Origin: Candidatus Babela massiliensis
GTDB lineage: Bacteria > Babelota > Babeliae > Babelales > Babelaceae
Direction of reading: 5' to 3'
NCBI RefSeq assembly: GCF_000513475.1
Contig: NC_023003.1
Coordinates: 992,001-1,056,000 of the forward strand
Length of the DNA stretch: 64,000 nucleotides
Positions 37,930-46,957 of this stretch are shown here, in pieces. The notes beneath the pieces are model-generated. The model was not told where the DNA came from. It made no database searches and worked only from the letters and a program-made list of their open reading frames with translations. A program made the translations under genes and the position numbers. Position 1 is the stretch's first letter. Every line of letters starts with the position of its first letter.

Positions 37930-39034
37930 CATTTGCTTGATTTATTATTGAATTATAATCTCTAAACTTTATCTTAATTTCGTCTGTTATATATTGAGAT
38001 TGCATTGTTGATATATAATAATTGTAAATTATTTTAAATATAACTAGATTATTTGTTGTACGGGCTTGTTCTAATATAGATTTTATTATTTCTTGTTCTT
38101 TTATTTTATCTCCTATTAAATAATATGCATGTGCTAATATTATATAACAAATTATAGAGTAATCTTCGGGATTCTTATATATTTTATCTTTATATTTGTT
38201 TATACTATTTTTTAAATAAAGCGTTTTTTTAATATATAATTTTCGTAATTGATATTGTTGTTGCAAAGTTATTGGGTCTACAAATTCCATAGGCTCAAAA
38301 AAAATTTCAAAAGTTTTATCAAAATTATTTTCAAATAAGGTTGTTATATTACTTTTATAAAATAATATAATAGGATTGTTTTTAACTTCTATTAAGTCTG
38401 CTGTTGTATAATCAATATTGTTTAATTGATCTAAACAGTATCTTGCCTTTTCGTGATCTTTATCAATGTTTGCATATATCTTATTAAGAGTTACTAACGC
38501 TTTTATATTATTTTGATTTAAATTTAACTCTTCCAAGGCTTTTGTTTTAATTTCTTCTATTTTAGTTCTAAATAAAGTAATTAATTTATTATCTATTTTT
38601 AATATATCTAAAATTATAATTAATGTTGGAGATAAATTAAAATCATATTTTGGTCTTTGGCTTATTTCTTCTAGGATTAAATCAACTTTGTTTTTTGGGA
38701 GGTTACTAGTTAGTATGTCGATTAATTCAAGGGATTGTTTAATTTCTTCTATTGAATTAGTAGATATTAAATCCATAAATTTCTTGTTTAAAAAATTAGG
38801 TAAATTTCTTTTATAAATTTCTTTTAACTTATTTATATATGTTCTTAAATCTATTGGTATATCATTTTCATTAAATTCTATATTGTTTTTTGCAACATAA
38901 TGCGCCGATTGCTCTAATAGAGATTTTGATTTATTTAATATCATACAATTTAGATTATTAAATAAAAATATTGAATTTAAAAGAATAATCAGTGGATTTT
39001 TATAAAATAATTTTCTTTTTTTATTATTTATCAT
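37907..39034 (-). CDS. Secreted protein of unknown function
   Basis: 375 residues with an N-terminal signal peptide (hydrophobic core IILLNSIFLFNNLN), then a helical protein. The second half (for example YSIICYIILAHAYYLIGDKI) is suggestive of degenerate TPR-like repeats, but this is weak. Cys at the cleavage point (LNCM) does not fit a lipobox. The 3' end overlaps sbcC by 23 bases in convergent orientation. I recognise no family. Confidence 0.65.
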   Translation of the reverse strand: MINNKKRKLFYKNPLIILLNSIFLFNNLNCMILNKSKSLLEQSAHYVAKNNIEFNENDIPIDLRTYINKLKEIYKRNLPNFLNKKFMDLISTNSIEEIKQSLELIDILTSNLPKNKVDLILEEISQRPKYDFNLSPTLIIILDILKIDNKLITLFRTKIEEIKTKALEELNLNQNNIKALVTLNKIYANIDKDHEKARYCLDQLNNIDYTTADLIEVKNNPIILFYKSNITTLFENNFDKTFEIFFEPMEFVDPITLQQQYQLRKLYIKKTLYLKNSINKYKDKIYKNPEDYSIICYIILAHAYYLIGDKIKEQEIIKSILEQARTTNNLVIFKIIYNYYISTMQSQYITDEIKIKFRDYNSIINQANASPVRQL

Positions 39035-39155
39035 AGCAATGAGTACTTATTAGGTTAAAAATCTTAAAGATTAATTTTAAATTTAATTAAATATATTTTT
39101 ATTATAACTGAAAAAACATATGTATTAAAATATTTATGAGAAATTTATATTTTTA

Positions 39156-39202
39156 ACTTAAAGATAAAGTATTGCTAAATACGATCTACTTTATCTTTAA
39201 GT
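39156..39202 (+). terminator. Strong 16-bp hairpin with T tract, no gene before it
   Basis: ACTTAAAGATAAAGTA (39156-39171) pairs perfectly with TACTTTATCTTTAAGT (39187-39202) across 15 bases, followed by TTTT on the plus strand. No plus-strand gene precedes it within 1.2 kb. It may end antisense or read-through transcription from sbcC, or a small RNA. The rest of 39035-39420 is AT-rich without a supportable gene. Confidence 0.55.
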
Positions 39203-39420
39203 TTTTGGTTAAAGCTTTTTATGAGATATTATTGTTATTATTCTAATTAAAGATGATCATTTATATTATTTTAAATTTATATTGTAAATAACATAATAAT
39301 ATATTTATTAATTTTGCCTGAATAATTCTCTAGATTTGTTTATCCGTATTATCGAATTACTTTAATGTTATATAATTTAAAATTAAAGCTGCCAATATAA
39401 ATAGATTGTTACCATCTTAA

Positions 39421-39452
39421 ATAATCCCTATAATTTTTGTTATAGGGATTAT
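39421..39452 (-). terminator. Peroxiredoxin operon terminator hairpin
   Basis: ATAATCCCTATAA pairs with TTATAGGGATTAT (13 bp) around a 6-base loop, beginning three bases after the peroxiredoxin stop codon. There is no strong T tract in the minus direction. Confidence 0.65.
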
Positions 39453-39455
39453 ATT

Positions 39456-40037
39456 TTACTTTTTTGTTTTAAAATATTTTGATAGACCTTCTTGATCTGG
39501 ACTTAATGCTTTTTGTTCTGCTGTCCAATTTGCTGGACAAACTTGCTTATTATTTTTTGCAAAGTCTATAGCATCTATCAATCTTAGAACTTCATGTATA
39601 TTGCGGCCAACTGATAGATTATTAATTTGCATAGATTGGATAATATTATCTTGATCAATAATAAATAAACCTCTTAAAGCAACTCCTGCTTTTTCATCAA
39701 GAACGTGATAGTTACTTGATATACTTTTAGTTATATCTGATAGAAGGGGAAATGTAACTCCATGAATACCGCCTTCTTCTTTTGGTTGTTTTAACCAAGC
39801 TTCATGGCTGTAAACAGAATCTATAGATATTCCTAAGATTATTGCATCTCGTTTTTTAAATTCTTCTATTAAATCTTGAAAAGCATGTATTTCTGTAGGA
39901 CAAACGAATGTAAAATCAAGAGGATAAAAAAATAAAACTTTATACTTATTTTTAAAATCAGATAATTTTATATCTTGTATTTTGTTATCTATAATTGCTT
40001 GACATACTATTTCAGGTGCTACTTTACCTACTAACAT
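39456..40037 (-). CDS. 2-Cys peroxiredoxin (AhpC/Prx1 type)
   Basis: A thiol peroxidase reducing hydrogen peroxide and organic peroxides. 193 residues. The peroxidatic Cys46 lies in DFTFVCPTEI and the resolving Cys167 in QVCPANW; both are intact, so it works as a typical dimer. It is the last gene of a probable operon with the nucleoside transporter (30-base gap), prfA and rpmE. The reductant partner is not visible. Confidence 0.95.
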   Translation of the reverse strand: MLVGKVAPEIVCQAIIDNKIQDIKLSDFKNKYKVLFFYPLDFTFVCPTEIHAFQDLIEEFKKRDAIILGISIDSVYSHEAWLKQPKEEGGIHGVTFPLLSDITKSISSNYHVLDEKAGVALRGLFIIDQDNIIQSMQINNLSVGRNIHEVLRLIDAIDFAKNNKQVCPANWTAEQKALSPDQEGLSKYFKTKK

Positions 40038-40067
40038 ATTATATCTTTCTTCATTAATAAATTATAA

Positions 40068-41447
40068 TTATATTAAAAGACCAGCTATTAAAGCAGATAG
40101 TAAATTAGCAAGCGCTCCTCCAAGAACAGCTTTTAATCCAAATTCACTTAACCATTTACGTTTTTCAGGGACTAATGCTCCTATTGCGCCGATTTGTATT
40201 CCTATACATGAGAAATTAGAAAAACCGCAAAGTGCATAAGTAGTAATAGCGATAGCTCTTTCAGATAACCCATAATTTACCATTTTACTATAAGCCACTA
40301 ACTCGTTAATTGCTATCTTTGTTCCAATTAGTTCTGCAATTTTAAATGCTTCAGCGTCTTTAAACCCTAAAAGCCAACCAAATGGAAGACATATAAATCC
40401 AAGTATATTATCAAGAGTAATACTGCTTAATTTAAAGTTTATATTTAAATATTGAAATATATTATTAATAGTTAAACAACTGAAATCTAGAATATTATTT
40501 GCCATACTTATTAAAGCAATAAAAGCAATAAGCATAGCTCCTACGTTTAGTGCTAAATATAGCCCATCTGTTGTTCCGGTTGATATAGCGTCGATTATGT
40601 TAATCGTTTTAACTTCACTATCTATTTTTGTCATGTTTAAAGTTTGAGGAATTTCAGTTTCCGGGTATAATATTTTTGAAATTATTATACTAGCAGGAAT
40701 AGATAATATACTAGAAGCAAGTAAGTGTTTTGCTGGAACTCCAATACTTGCAAATACTGCCAAAATTGCAGCGCTTATAGTAGACATTCCACTTATCATA
40801 ACTAGCATGAATTCAGATCTAGTCATATTTTTTAAGTAACTTTTTATAAGTAAAGGAGCTTCAGTTTGTCCCAAAAAGCTATTAGCGACTGTACATAAAG
40901 TCTCAGCTCCAGATGTTCCTAATATGGGCCTTAAAAACAAGCTTATAAAATATACGGTTTTTTGTATTATCTTTAAATGAAAAAGTAGAGATATGAAAGC
41001 ACCAAAAAATACTATTACCGGAAGGACTTTGATTGCAAAAATAAAATCTGATGGCTCTTTTATTATACTTAATTTGCCGAACACAAACTCTATACCTTTA
41101 TCAGCAGCTAAGTAAAGCTTACTTATTAAACCTGATATATATTCAAGTGTATTGCTTCCAATCGAAGTTTTAAGTACTAAAAGCCCTAAACTTAAATGTA
41201 TTAATAGTCCTGAAAGTATCAATTTAAAGTTTATAGAGTTTTTTTTATATGAAGCTAAATATGATATTAAAAGGACTATGAATATACCTACTATATTATT
41301 AACACGATTATGTTGATTTAAGTAAGATATAAAAGTTTGAATAATAGAATATTTATATTCTATTAAGGTAAGTGAAACTAAAGTAGCAATAATGGCAAAG
41401 AAGTTATAACGACTTAATTGATAACGCCAATTAGTAGAGATAAACAT
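40068..41447 (-). CDS. nupC: Concentrative nucleoside transporter (CNT/NupC family)
   Basis: Imports nucleosides with protons or sodium. 459 residues with about ten or more membrane segments. The family motif NSFLGQTEAPLLIKSYL is present, with MISGMSTISAAILAVFASIG and the C-terminal GAIGALVPEKRKWLSEFG. The N-terminal extension of four extra hydrophobic segments is compatible with longer CNT members. It lies 35 bases downstream of prfA. In a host-dependent cell it would feed on host nucleosides; that is inference. Confidence 0.92.
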   Translation of the reverse strand: MFISTNWRYQLSRYNFFAIIATLVSLTLIEYKYSIIQTFISYLNQHNRVNNIVGIFIVLLISYLASYKKNSINFKLILSGLLIHLSLGLLVLKTSIGSNTLEYISGLISKLYLAADKGIEFVFGKLSIIKEPSDFIFAIKVLPVIVFFGAFISLLFHLKIIQKTVYFISLFLRPILGTSGAETLCTVANSFLGQTEAPLLIKSYLKNMTRSEFMLVMISGMSTISAAILAVFASIGVPAKHLLASSILSIPASIIISKILYPETEIPQTLNMTKIDSEVKTINIIDAISTGTTDGLYLALNVGAMLIAFIALISMANNILDFSCLTINNIFQYLNINFKLSSITLDNILGFICLPFGWLLGFKDAEAFKIAELIGTKIAINELVAYSKMVNYGLSERAIAITTYALCGFSNFSCIGIQIGAIGALVPEKRKWLSEFGLKAVLGGALANLLSALIAGLLI

Positions 41448-41482
41448 ATTGAATCCTAGTTATTTATGATTATGATTTATTT

Positions 41483-42574
41483 CTAAAAAGTTAATTTTTG
41501 TTTACGACGTTCTTGATTATTATGAACCATTAGAGCTTCTATAATTTCATCTAAATTTCCTTCAAGAACAATGTCAAGCTTATTAAGTGTGACATTAACT
41601 TGATGATCAGTAACTCTATTTTGAGGAAAGTTATATGTTCTTACTTTTTCAGATCTCATTCCAGTTCCTACAAGTTCTTTACGTTTTTGACTTATTTCAC
41701 TCTCTTGTTTTTCTTTTTGACTTGTCAATAACCTTGATTGAAGGAGTTTCATAGCTTTTGCTTTATTTTTATGTTGTGATCGTTCATCTTGACAAGCAAC
41801 TACAGTTCCTGTCGGTATATGAGTTATTCTAACTGCTGAATCGGTCTTATTAACGTGCTGTCCACCAGCTCCACCAGCTCTATAGGTATCTATTTTAAGA
41901 TCTTGAGGATTTATTGCAAAATCTACTTCATCAACTTCAGGTAAGACTGCTACAGTAGCTGTTGATGTATGAATACGTCCAGACGTTTCTGTAGCAGGTA
42001 CTCTTTGGACTCTATGAACACCGGATTCGTATTTTAAATGACCGTATACCCCTTTTCCTTGAATATGGAGAACAACTTCTCGATAACCGCCTAGATCGGT
42101 TTCACTTTCACTTGATAAGGAAACTTGCCAATTTTTTTTAATTGCATACTTGGTGTACATTGAAAGTAAATCAGCAGCAAATAAAGAGGCTTCTTGTCCT
42201 CCCGTACCAGCTCTAATTTCTAGAAATATAGATTTATTATCAAGTTCATCTGCGGGATATAAGAAATTATCCAAATTAATGTACTCTTCTTTTAATTTAG
42301 ATTCCACATCAGCTAATTCTTCTTTATATAATTCTAAAATATCGTTGTCGGTGTTAGGGTCTAGGATATGTTTAGAAATTTCTGATGCTTCTGTTTCAAG
42401 AGTTTCTATTTCATTGTGCTTGTCAAGTAGGTTTTTCAAATAAGAATGTTCTTTTTGTAAGCTAGATCTTTTAGAATGATCTAAAATTGGAGAGCTTAAT
42501 TCTTGATTGAGCTCTTCAAATCTTACTTTAGCTCTATGCCATAAATCTTGATTTAAATCTTTATTTTTTTCCAT
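41483..42574 (-). CDS. prfA: Peptide chain release factor 1
   Basis: Recognises UAA and UAG stop codons and triggers peptide release. 363 residues. The codon-recognition tripeptide PAT in [14 protein letters not shown] marks RF1 and not RF2 (SPF). The catalytic GGQ is in [17 protein letters not shown]. The N-terminal coiled-coil domain is normal. It follows rpmE by 14 bases, a common pairing in bacteria. Confidence 0.97.
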   Translation of the reverse strand: MEKNKDLNQDLWHRAKVRFEELNQELSSPILDHSKRSSLQKEHSYLKNLLDKHNEIETLETEASEISKHILDPNTDNDILELYKEELADVESKLKEEYINLDNFLYPADELDNKSIFLEIRAGTGGQEASLFAADLLSMYTKYAIKKNWQVSLSSESETDLGGYREVVLHIQGKGVYGHLKYESGVHRVQRVPATETSGRIHTSTATVAVLPEVDEVDFAINPQDLKIDTYRAGGAGGQHVNKTDSAVRITHIPTGTVVACQDERSQHKNKAKAMKLLQSRLLTSQKEKQESEISQKRKELVGTGMRSEKVRTYNFPQNRVTDHQVNVTLNKLDIVLEGNLDEIIEALMVHNNQERRKQKLTF

Positions 42575-42588
42575 TATTTATAATCAAT

Positions 42589-42792
42589 TTATTTGTTTTT
42601 ATTGTACTTTAGATTGAACTTTTCGATTCTACCGGCTGTATCAACATGTTTTTGTGAACCAGTAAAATATGGATGACATTGTGAGCAAAGAGTAACTTTG
42701 ATTTCTTTAGAAGTAGAAGTTGTTGTAAAGTCATTTCCACATGTGCAATAAGCTTTTACTGCATTAGTCTTTGGATGTAGGTTTTTTTTCAT
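42589..42792 (-). CDS. rpmE: Ribosomal protein L31 (bL31), copy 1
   Basis: A zinc-binding large-subunit protein of 67 residues. Cys16, Cys18, Cys36 and Cys39 are all present, so it is the zinc-containing form. The ending [18 protein letters not shown] is diagnostic. It is the first gene of the rpmE-prfA-transporter-peroxiredoxin cluster. It is identical from residue 16 to the end with copy 2 at 44470. Confidence 0.96.
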   Translation of the reverse strand: MKKNLHPKTNAVKAYCTCGNDFTTTSTSKEIKVTLCSQCHPYFTGSQKHVDTAGRIEKFNLKYNKNK

Positions 42793-42899
42793 AATTTTAT
42801 ACTTATTAATAGAATTTATATTATAATATCACTTTACATCATTATAAATCTAATACTGAAAAAAGACAAATTAGCCTTTTTATGTCTGTTGTATTTTAT

Positions 42900-42939
42900 T
42901 AAAATTAGTTTATATTTCTATAAAAATAAACTAATTTTA
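42900..42939 (+). promoter_or_regulatory. 14-bp hairpin in the leader of GH1 copy 1
   Basis: TAAAATTAGTTTAT pairs with ATAAACTAATTTTA across 12 bases, ending 19 bases before the GH1 start codon and just upstream of its AAGG ribosome-binding site. It is absent from the leader of the second GH1 copy. It may act as an operator or attenuator, or end opposite-strand transcription. Confidence 0.4.
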
Positions 42940-42958
42940 TTTAAGTTAAGGTGATTTT

Positions 42959-44398
42959 ATGGTGAAATTTGATAAAAAGTTGTTATTAAACTTATTTTTT
43001 ATCTGTCTTTCAATAAGGTTTATATCAGCAGAGTTGAAACCTAATGATTTAGAAATGGTAAATCCTGATACTGTTAATAAGTCTTTAGAAATTATATTAC
43101 CAGATAATTTGAGAGCTGATTTTAATTGGGGTTTTGCAATATGTGAGTACCAAAACTCTGGTCAAGAACATTGTAGTAATAGTAATTGGGCCGATTGGGA
43201 AAATAGTAAATTTAGTAATGGCAACTCTCATATTAAAGAAGCTCAAGTTTCTGGCAAATCTTGTGATTTCTGGAATAATTATAAAAAAGATATTGAACTA
43301 ATGAAAGAAATGGGAGTTAGTTCCTTAAGGTTTTCAGTTGCATGGGATAAAATAGAACCTGAGCAAGGTAAATTTGATGAAAATGCACTTCAACATTATC
43401 AAGATCTATGTGAAGAATTAATTAAATCTGGTATTAAGCCATTGATAAGCTTACATCATTTTGTTCATCCCCGATGGTTTGAACAATTAGGAGGTTTTGA
43501 AAAAGAAGAAAATATTAAGTATTTTGTAAGATTTTCAAAGAAAGTATTTAATAGATTATCTGATAAAGTAGATTTATGGTGCACGATAAATGAACCTAAT
43601 GTGTTTATGTTGCAAGGTTATATCAGAGGTGTATTTCCTCCGGGTAAAATTAATCCTTATATAGCTTTAAAAGTGCTAAGAAATTTATTAAAAGCTCATA
43701 CTGAAGTTTATAAAAAATTAAAGTCTTTACCTAATGGTTTTGAATCACAAATTGGATTTATTCATCAATATCTAAAGTTTAATGCCTATCGTGGTTGGAA
43801 TGTAATTGAACATATACCAGGCTTATATTTAAATTATATCGTTAATTATCTAACACTAAATTTTTTAAAAACAGGAAAATACTCTGTTCCAGGCTTAAAT
43901 TATGAAGCAGATATAGAAAGACCGCTTGATTATATAGGGCTAAATTATTATTCTCGTGCACTTTTAAAATCTCAATTATCTTTATCAGAACCTATAGTAG
44001 CGACTTGTTATCCTGATGAGATTATGACCGATATGCCTTATGCTATTTATCCACGAGGATTTTATCAAGCAATTAAAGATGTGGCTTCTATAGGAGTACC
44101 GGTTTATATAACAGAAAATGGTATTGCTGATCAAAAAGATGATAGACGTGAAAAGTTTATTACAGGTTATTTGCAAGCTATGTTTGATGCAATAAAAGAA
44201 GGTGTAGATGTTCGAGGATATTATTATTGGACATTTACAGATAATTTTGAATGGGATGAAGGCTTTTTAATGAAGTTTGGTATATTTAAAGTTAATTGTG
44301 AAACTCAAGAAAGAACTTTTCGTCAAGGGGCTAATTACTTAAAGCAAGTAATGTTAGCTTATCAAAATAGAATCAAAGAGTCAGAAAAATATAGTTAA
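42959..44398 (+). CDS. Exported glycoside hydrolase family 1 enzyme, copy 1
   Basis: A retaining beta-glycosidase of 479 residues. The signal peptide (1-24, ending FISA) sends it out of the cytoplasm. The acid/base Glu212 is in TINEPNV and the nucleophile Glu386 in YITENGIAD. The substrate-side motifs WGFAICEYQNSG, SLHHFVHPRWF and WTFTDNFEWDEGF are intact, so activity is likely. The sugar specificity cannot be told. It is divergent from rpmE copy 1 and duplicated together with it. Confidence 0.94.
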   Translation: MVKFDKKLLLNLFFICLSIRFISAELKPNDLEMVNPDTVNKSLEIILPDNLRADFNWGFAICEYQNSGQEHCSNSNWADWENSKFSNGNSHIKEAQVSGKSCDFWNNYKKDIELMKEMGVSSLRFSVAWDKIEPEQGKFDENALQHYQDLCEELIKSGIKPLISLHHFVHPRWFEQLGGFEKEENIKYFVRFSKKVFNRLSDKVDLWCTINEPNVFMLQGYIRGVFPPGKINPYIALKVLRNLLKAHTEVYKKLKSLPNGFESQIGFIHQYLKFNAYRGWNVIEHIPGLYLNYIVNYLTLNFLKTGKYSVPGLNYEADIERPLDYIGLNYYSRALLKSQLSLSEPIVATCYPDEIMTDMPYAIYPRGFYQAIKDVASIGVPVYITENGIADQKDDRREKFITGYLQAMFDAIKEGVDVRGYYYWTFTDNFEWDEGFLMKFGIFKVNCETQERTFRQGANYLKQVMLAYQNRIKESEKYS

Positions 44399-44417
44399 AT
44401 TTTTTAAATCTAAAATT

Positions 44418-44444
44418 AAAGCGAAAGTTATTAACTTTCGCTTT
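44418..44444 (+). terminator. Intrinsic terminator of GH1 copy 1
   Basis: A 12-bp stem AAAGCGAAAGTT/AACTTTCGCTTT with a 3-base loop, followed by a long T-rich tract. It is 20 bases after the GH1 stop and also lies beyond the end of rpmE copy 2 on the other strand. Confidence 0.9.
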
Positions 44445-44469
44445 TTTATTTTTATTATATCAATCTAAA

Positions 44470-44673
44470 TTACTTATTTTTATTATATTTTAGATTGAAT
44501 TTTTCAATTCTACCAGCTGTATCAACATGCTTTTGAGAACCAGTAAAATATGGATGGCATTGTGAGCAAAGTGTAACTTTGATTTCTTTAGAAGTAGAAG
44601 TTGTTGTGAAGTCGTTGCCACATGTACAGTTTACTTTTACTTGATAGTTTTTTGGATGTAAATCTTTTTTCAT
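44470..44673 (-). CDS. rpmE: Ribosomal protein L31 (bL31), copy 2
   Basis: 67 residues; all four zinc cysteines are kept at the same positions as in copy 1. Only residues 4-15 differ. Many bacteria keep a zinc and a zinc-free L31 as a zinc-starvation switch; here both copies are the zinc form, so that explanation does not fit. It is part of the duplicated rpmE/GH1 unit and has no prfA downstream. Confidence 0.94.
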   Translation of the reverse strand: MKKDLHPKNYQVKVNCTCGNDFTTTSTSKEIKVTLCSQCHPYFTGSQKHVDTAGRIEKFNLKYNKNK

Positions 44674-44869
44674 AAATCTTACCTCATGATTATTTTATAT
44701 TAGTAATATTACTTTTTTATATATTTTCATATATACTAAATTATATATAGTATATATATATTATAAATTGATTATTAAAAAAAGACAATTTGGTTTTTTG
44801 TACCTATTAATTTTATGGCAATTATACTAAGAGATAGTCGATTAATTAATAAAACATTAGGAATTAAAA

Positions 44870-46267
44870 ATGCCTTATACTAAAAAATTTATGTCGCTAA
44901 ATTTGTTAGTACTTTATTCTATATTTTCATTTCTATTTTCTTTTAAAAAAGAGTATGCTCGTTTAAATTATGAATCCTTTAACTTAGAATTAAAAGATCT
45001 ATCTATTCCTGTAAATTTAAGGGGAGATTTTAATTGGGGTTTTGCAATATGTGAATATCAAAATTCGGGTCAAGAACATTGTAGTGAAAGTAATTGGGCC
45101 GATTGGGAAAATTCTCAAAAAGAAGGGCATTATTCTGGTAAATCTACTGATTTTTGGAATAACTATGAAAAAGATATAGAATTAATGAAAGAAACTGGAA
45201 TTAATTCCTTAAGATTTTCAGTTGCATGGGATAAAATAGAACCTGAGCAAGGTAAGTTTGATGAAAATGCACTTCAACATTATCAAAGTCTATGTGAAGA
45301 ATTAATTAAATCTGGTATTAAGCCGCTGATAAGCTTACATCACTTTGTTCATCCAAGATGGTTTGAACAATTAGGTGGTTTTGAAAAAGAGGAAAATATT
45401 AAATATTTTGTAGAATTTTGTGAAAAAGTTTTTAACAGCCTATCTGATAAAGTAGATTTATGGTGTACTATAAATGAACCTAACGTTTATATGTTGCAGG
45501 GTTACATTAGAGGAGTTTTTCCTCCCGGAAAAACTAATATATATACAGCTATTAAAGTATTGAGAAATTTGTTAAAAGCACATACCAAAGTTTATAAGAA
45601 ACTTAAAAGTTTGCCTAACGGTTCTAAGTCTCAAATAGGATTTATACATCAATATCTCAAGTTTCATGCTTATAATACATGGAATATAGCTGAGCATTTA
45701 CCTGGAACATTTCTTAATTATATTCTTAATCATCTTACTTTAAAGTTTTTAAAAACCGGTGAGTTTTCTTTTCCAGGTTTGAAGTATAAAAGTAAAACTA
45801 AAAAACCTTTAGATTATATAGGTCTTAATTATTATTCAAGAGTACTTTTAAGATTTCAATTATCTTTATCTCAACCGGTACAAGCTACATGTTATCCTGA
45901 AGAAATTATGACCGATATGCCTTATCCTATTTATCCTCAAGGTCTTTATAATGCTATACGAGATATATCTATTCTTGATGTACCTATTTATATTACAGAA
46001 AATGGTATTGCTGATAATAAAGATGATCGTAGAGATCTATTTTTAAGAAGTTATATTCAAGCGATGTTTAAAGCAATATGTGAAGGTTATGATGTGCGAG
46101 GGTATTATTACTGGACTTTCTCTGATAATTTTGAATGGGATGAAGGGTTTTCGATGAAATTTGGTCTTTATTCAGTTAATTTTGATAATCAAGAAAAAAC
46201 ATTGAAAAAAGGTGCTGAATTTTTTAAACAAGTTATTCAAAATTCTAAAAAATCTACAATAATCTAA
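44870..46267 (+). CDS. Exported glycoside hydrolase family 1 enzyme, copy 2
   Basis: 465 residues, closely similar to copy 1 across the catalytic domain, with acid/base Glu203 (TINEPNV) and nucleophile Glu377 (YITENGIAD). The N-terminus has a hydrophobic segment at 8-25 but differs from copy 1. The charged insert after NWADWENS in copy 1 is shorter here. AGGA lies seven bases before the ATG. Both copies keep all catalytic residues, so they may differ in substrate or in timing. Confidence 0.93.
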   Translation: MPYTKKFMSLNLLVLYSIFSFLFSFKKEYARLNYESFNLELKDLSIPVNLRGDFNWGFAICEYQNSGQEHCSESNWADWENSQKEGHYSGKSTDFWNNYEKDIELMKETGINSLRFSVAWDKIEPEQGKFDENALQHYQSLCEELIKSGIKPLISLHHFVHPRWFEQLGGFEKEENIKYFVEFCEKVFNSLSDKVDLWCTINEPNVYMLQGYIRGVFPPGKTNIYTAIKVLRNLLKAHTKVYKKLKSLPNGSKSQIGFIHQYLKFHAYNTWNIAEHLPGTFLNYILNHLTLKFLKTGEFSFPGLKYKSKTKKPLDYIGLNYYSRVLLRFQLSLSQPVQATCYPEEIMTDMPYPIYPQGLYNAIRDISILDVPIYITENGIADNKDDRRDLFLRSYIQAMFKAICEGYDVRGYYYWTFSDNFEWDEGFSMKFGLYSVNFDNQEKTLKKGAEFFKQVIQNSKKSTII

Positions 46268-46317
46268 GGTCAATTCAAGCAAAATCAATATATTTACTCA
46301 AAAGAGCAGGGAGTAAA

Positions 46318-46905
46318 TAGTTAGTAAAAGATTGTTTTATCTCAAAGCAGGAAGGTTAACTTTAAAGCTATTACGCTCTTTATCATAATCAACTATAGTT
46401 AAATAAGAAGCTATCCAATAATTATTAATCTCTTTTTTATCTAAAGGATAAATAACAGAAAAGCGATAACCGTTATACTACTAGAATTACTATTTTATTT
46501 ATTTTAGATAGATTTTAATTAAAGAATCAAGAGTCTCTTCTGGGGTATCAAAAGATAAATTTATATTATGTATTAAAGCAATTTCTTTTAATTTATTATT
46601 GAGACTTCTTCTTAATTCTTGAGCAGTAAGATGAGGAATTTGGGAAAGATCTAAATGAACAACGGGATATTCTTGCCAATCATAGTAATATATCCAAAGA
46701 TCTTTAAACAGCTCTTTATTACCCGAAAATAGTTCTTTTAAAGTTGAGACTAAAAGTGATTTGCCAAATCTTCTTGGTGGTGATAGAAAATGAAGTCTAT
46801 TACCTGCTATAAATATATTGAGCTTTATCAATATACTTATAATTTTCATTAATCATAGTTTTAAATGAACTAACATCTATAGGTAATTTTTTAACATAAA
46901 CTTTC
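46318..46905 (-). pseudogene. Heavily decayed AAA-ATPase-like/PD-(D/E)XK gene
   Basis: Reading the minus strand, the gene begins KKLPIDVSSFKTMINENYKY in one frame. It shifts frame near IYSR and resumes FLSPPRRFGKSLLVSTLKEL through LTAQELRRSL. It reaches KIVILV, then jumps directly to YNGYRFSVIYPLDKKEINNY and ends NSFKVNLPALR. It thus has at least two frameshifts and two large internal deletions, and lacks the nuclease domain. The longest intact piece is 46499-46849. It is a relative of the copies at 18413 and 20161. Confidence 0.85.
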
Positions 46906-46957
46906 TCAAAATAATAAAAATATAAAGCTAATAATATTAAGTATATTGCTTTATAAT

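Noticed and set aside
38930-38950. Lipoprotein signal at LNCM of the protein at 37907
   Set aside because: Residues before Cys do not fit a lipobox; the site resembles the small-residue-then-Met boundary of the other secreted proteins.
42150-42443. 97-codon plus-strand frame inside prfA
   Set aside because: Antisense to a well-conserved release factor gene.
42589-44673. Zinc-dependent L31 switch
   Set aside because: Both L31 copies keep all four zinc cysteines, so neither is the zinc-free form.
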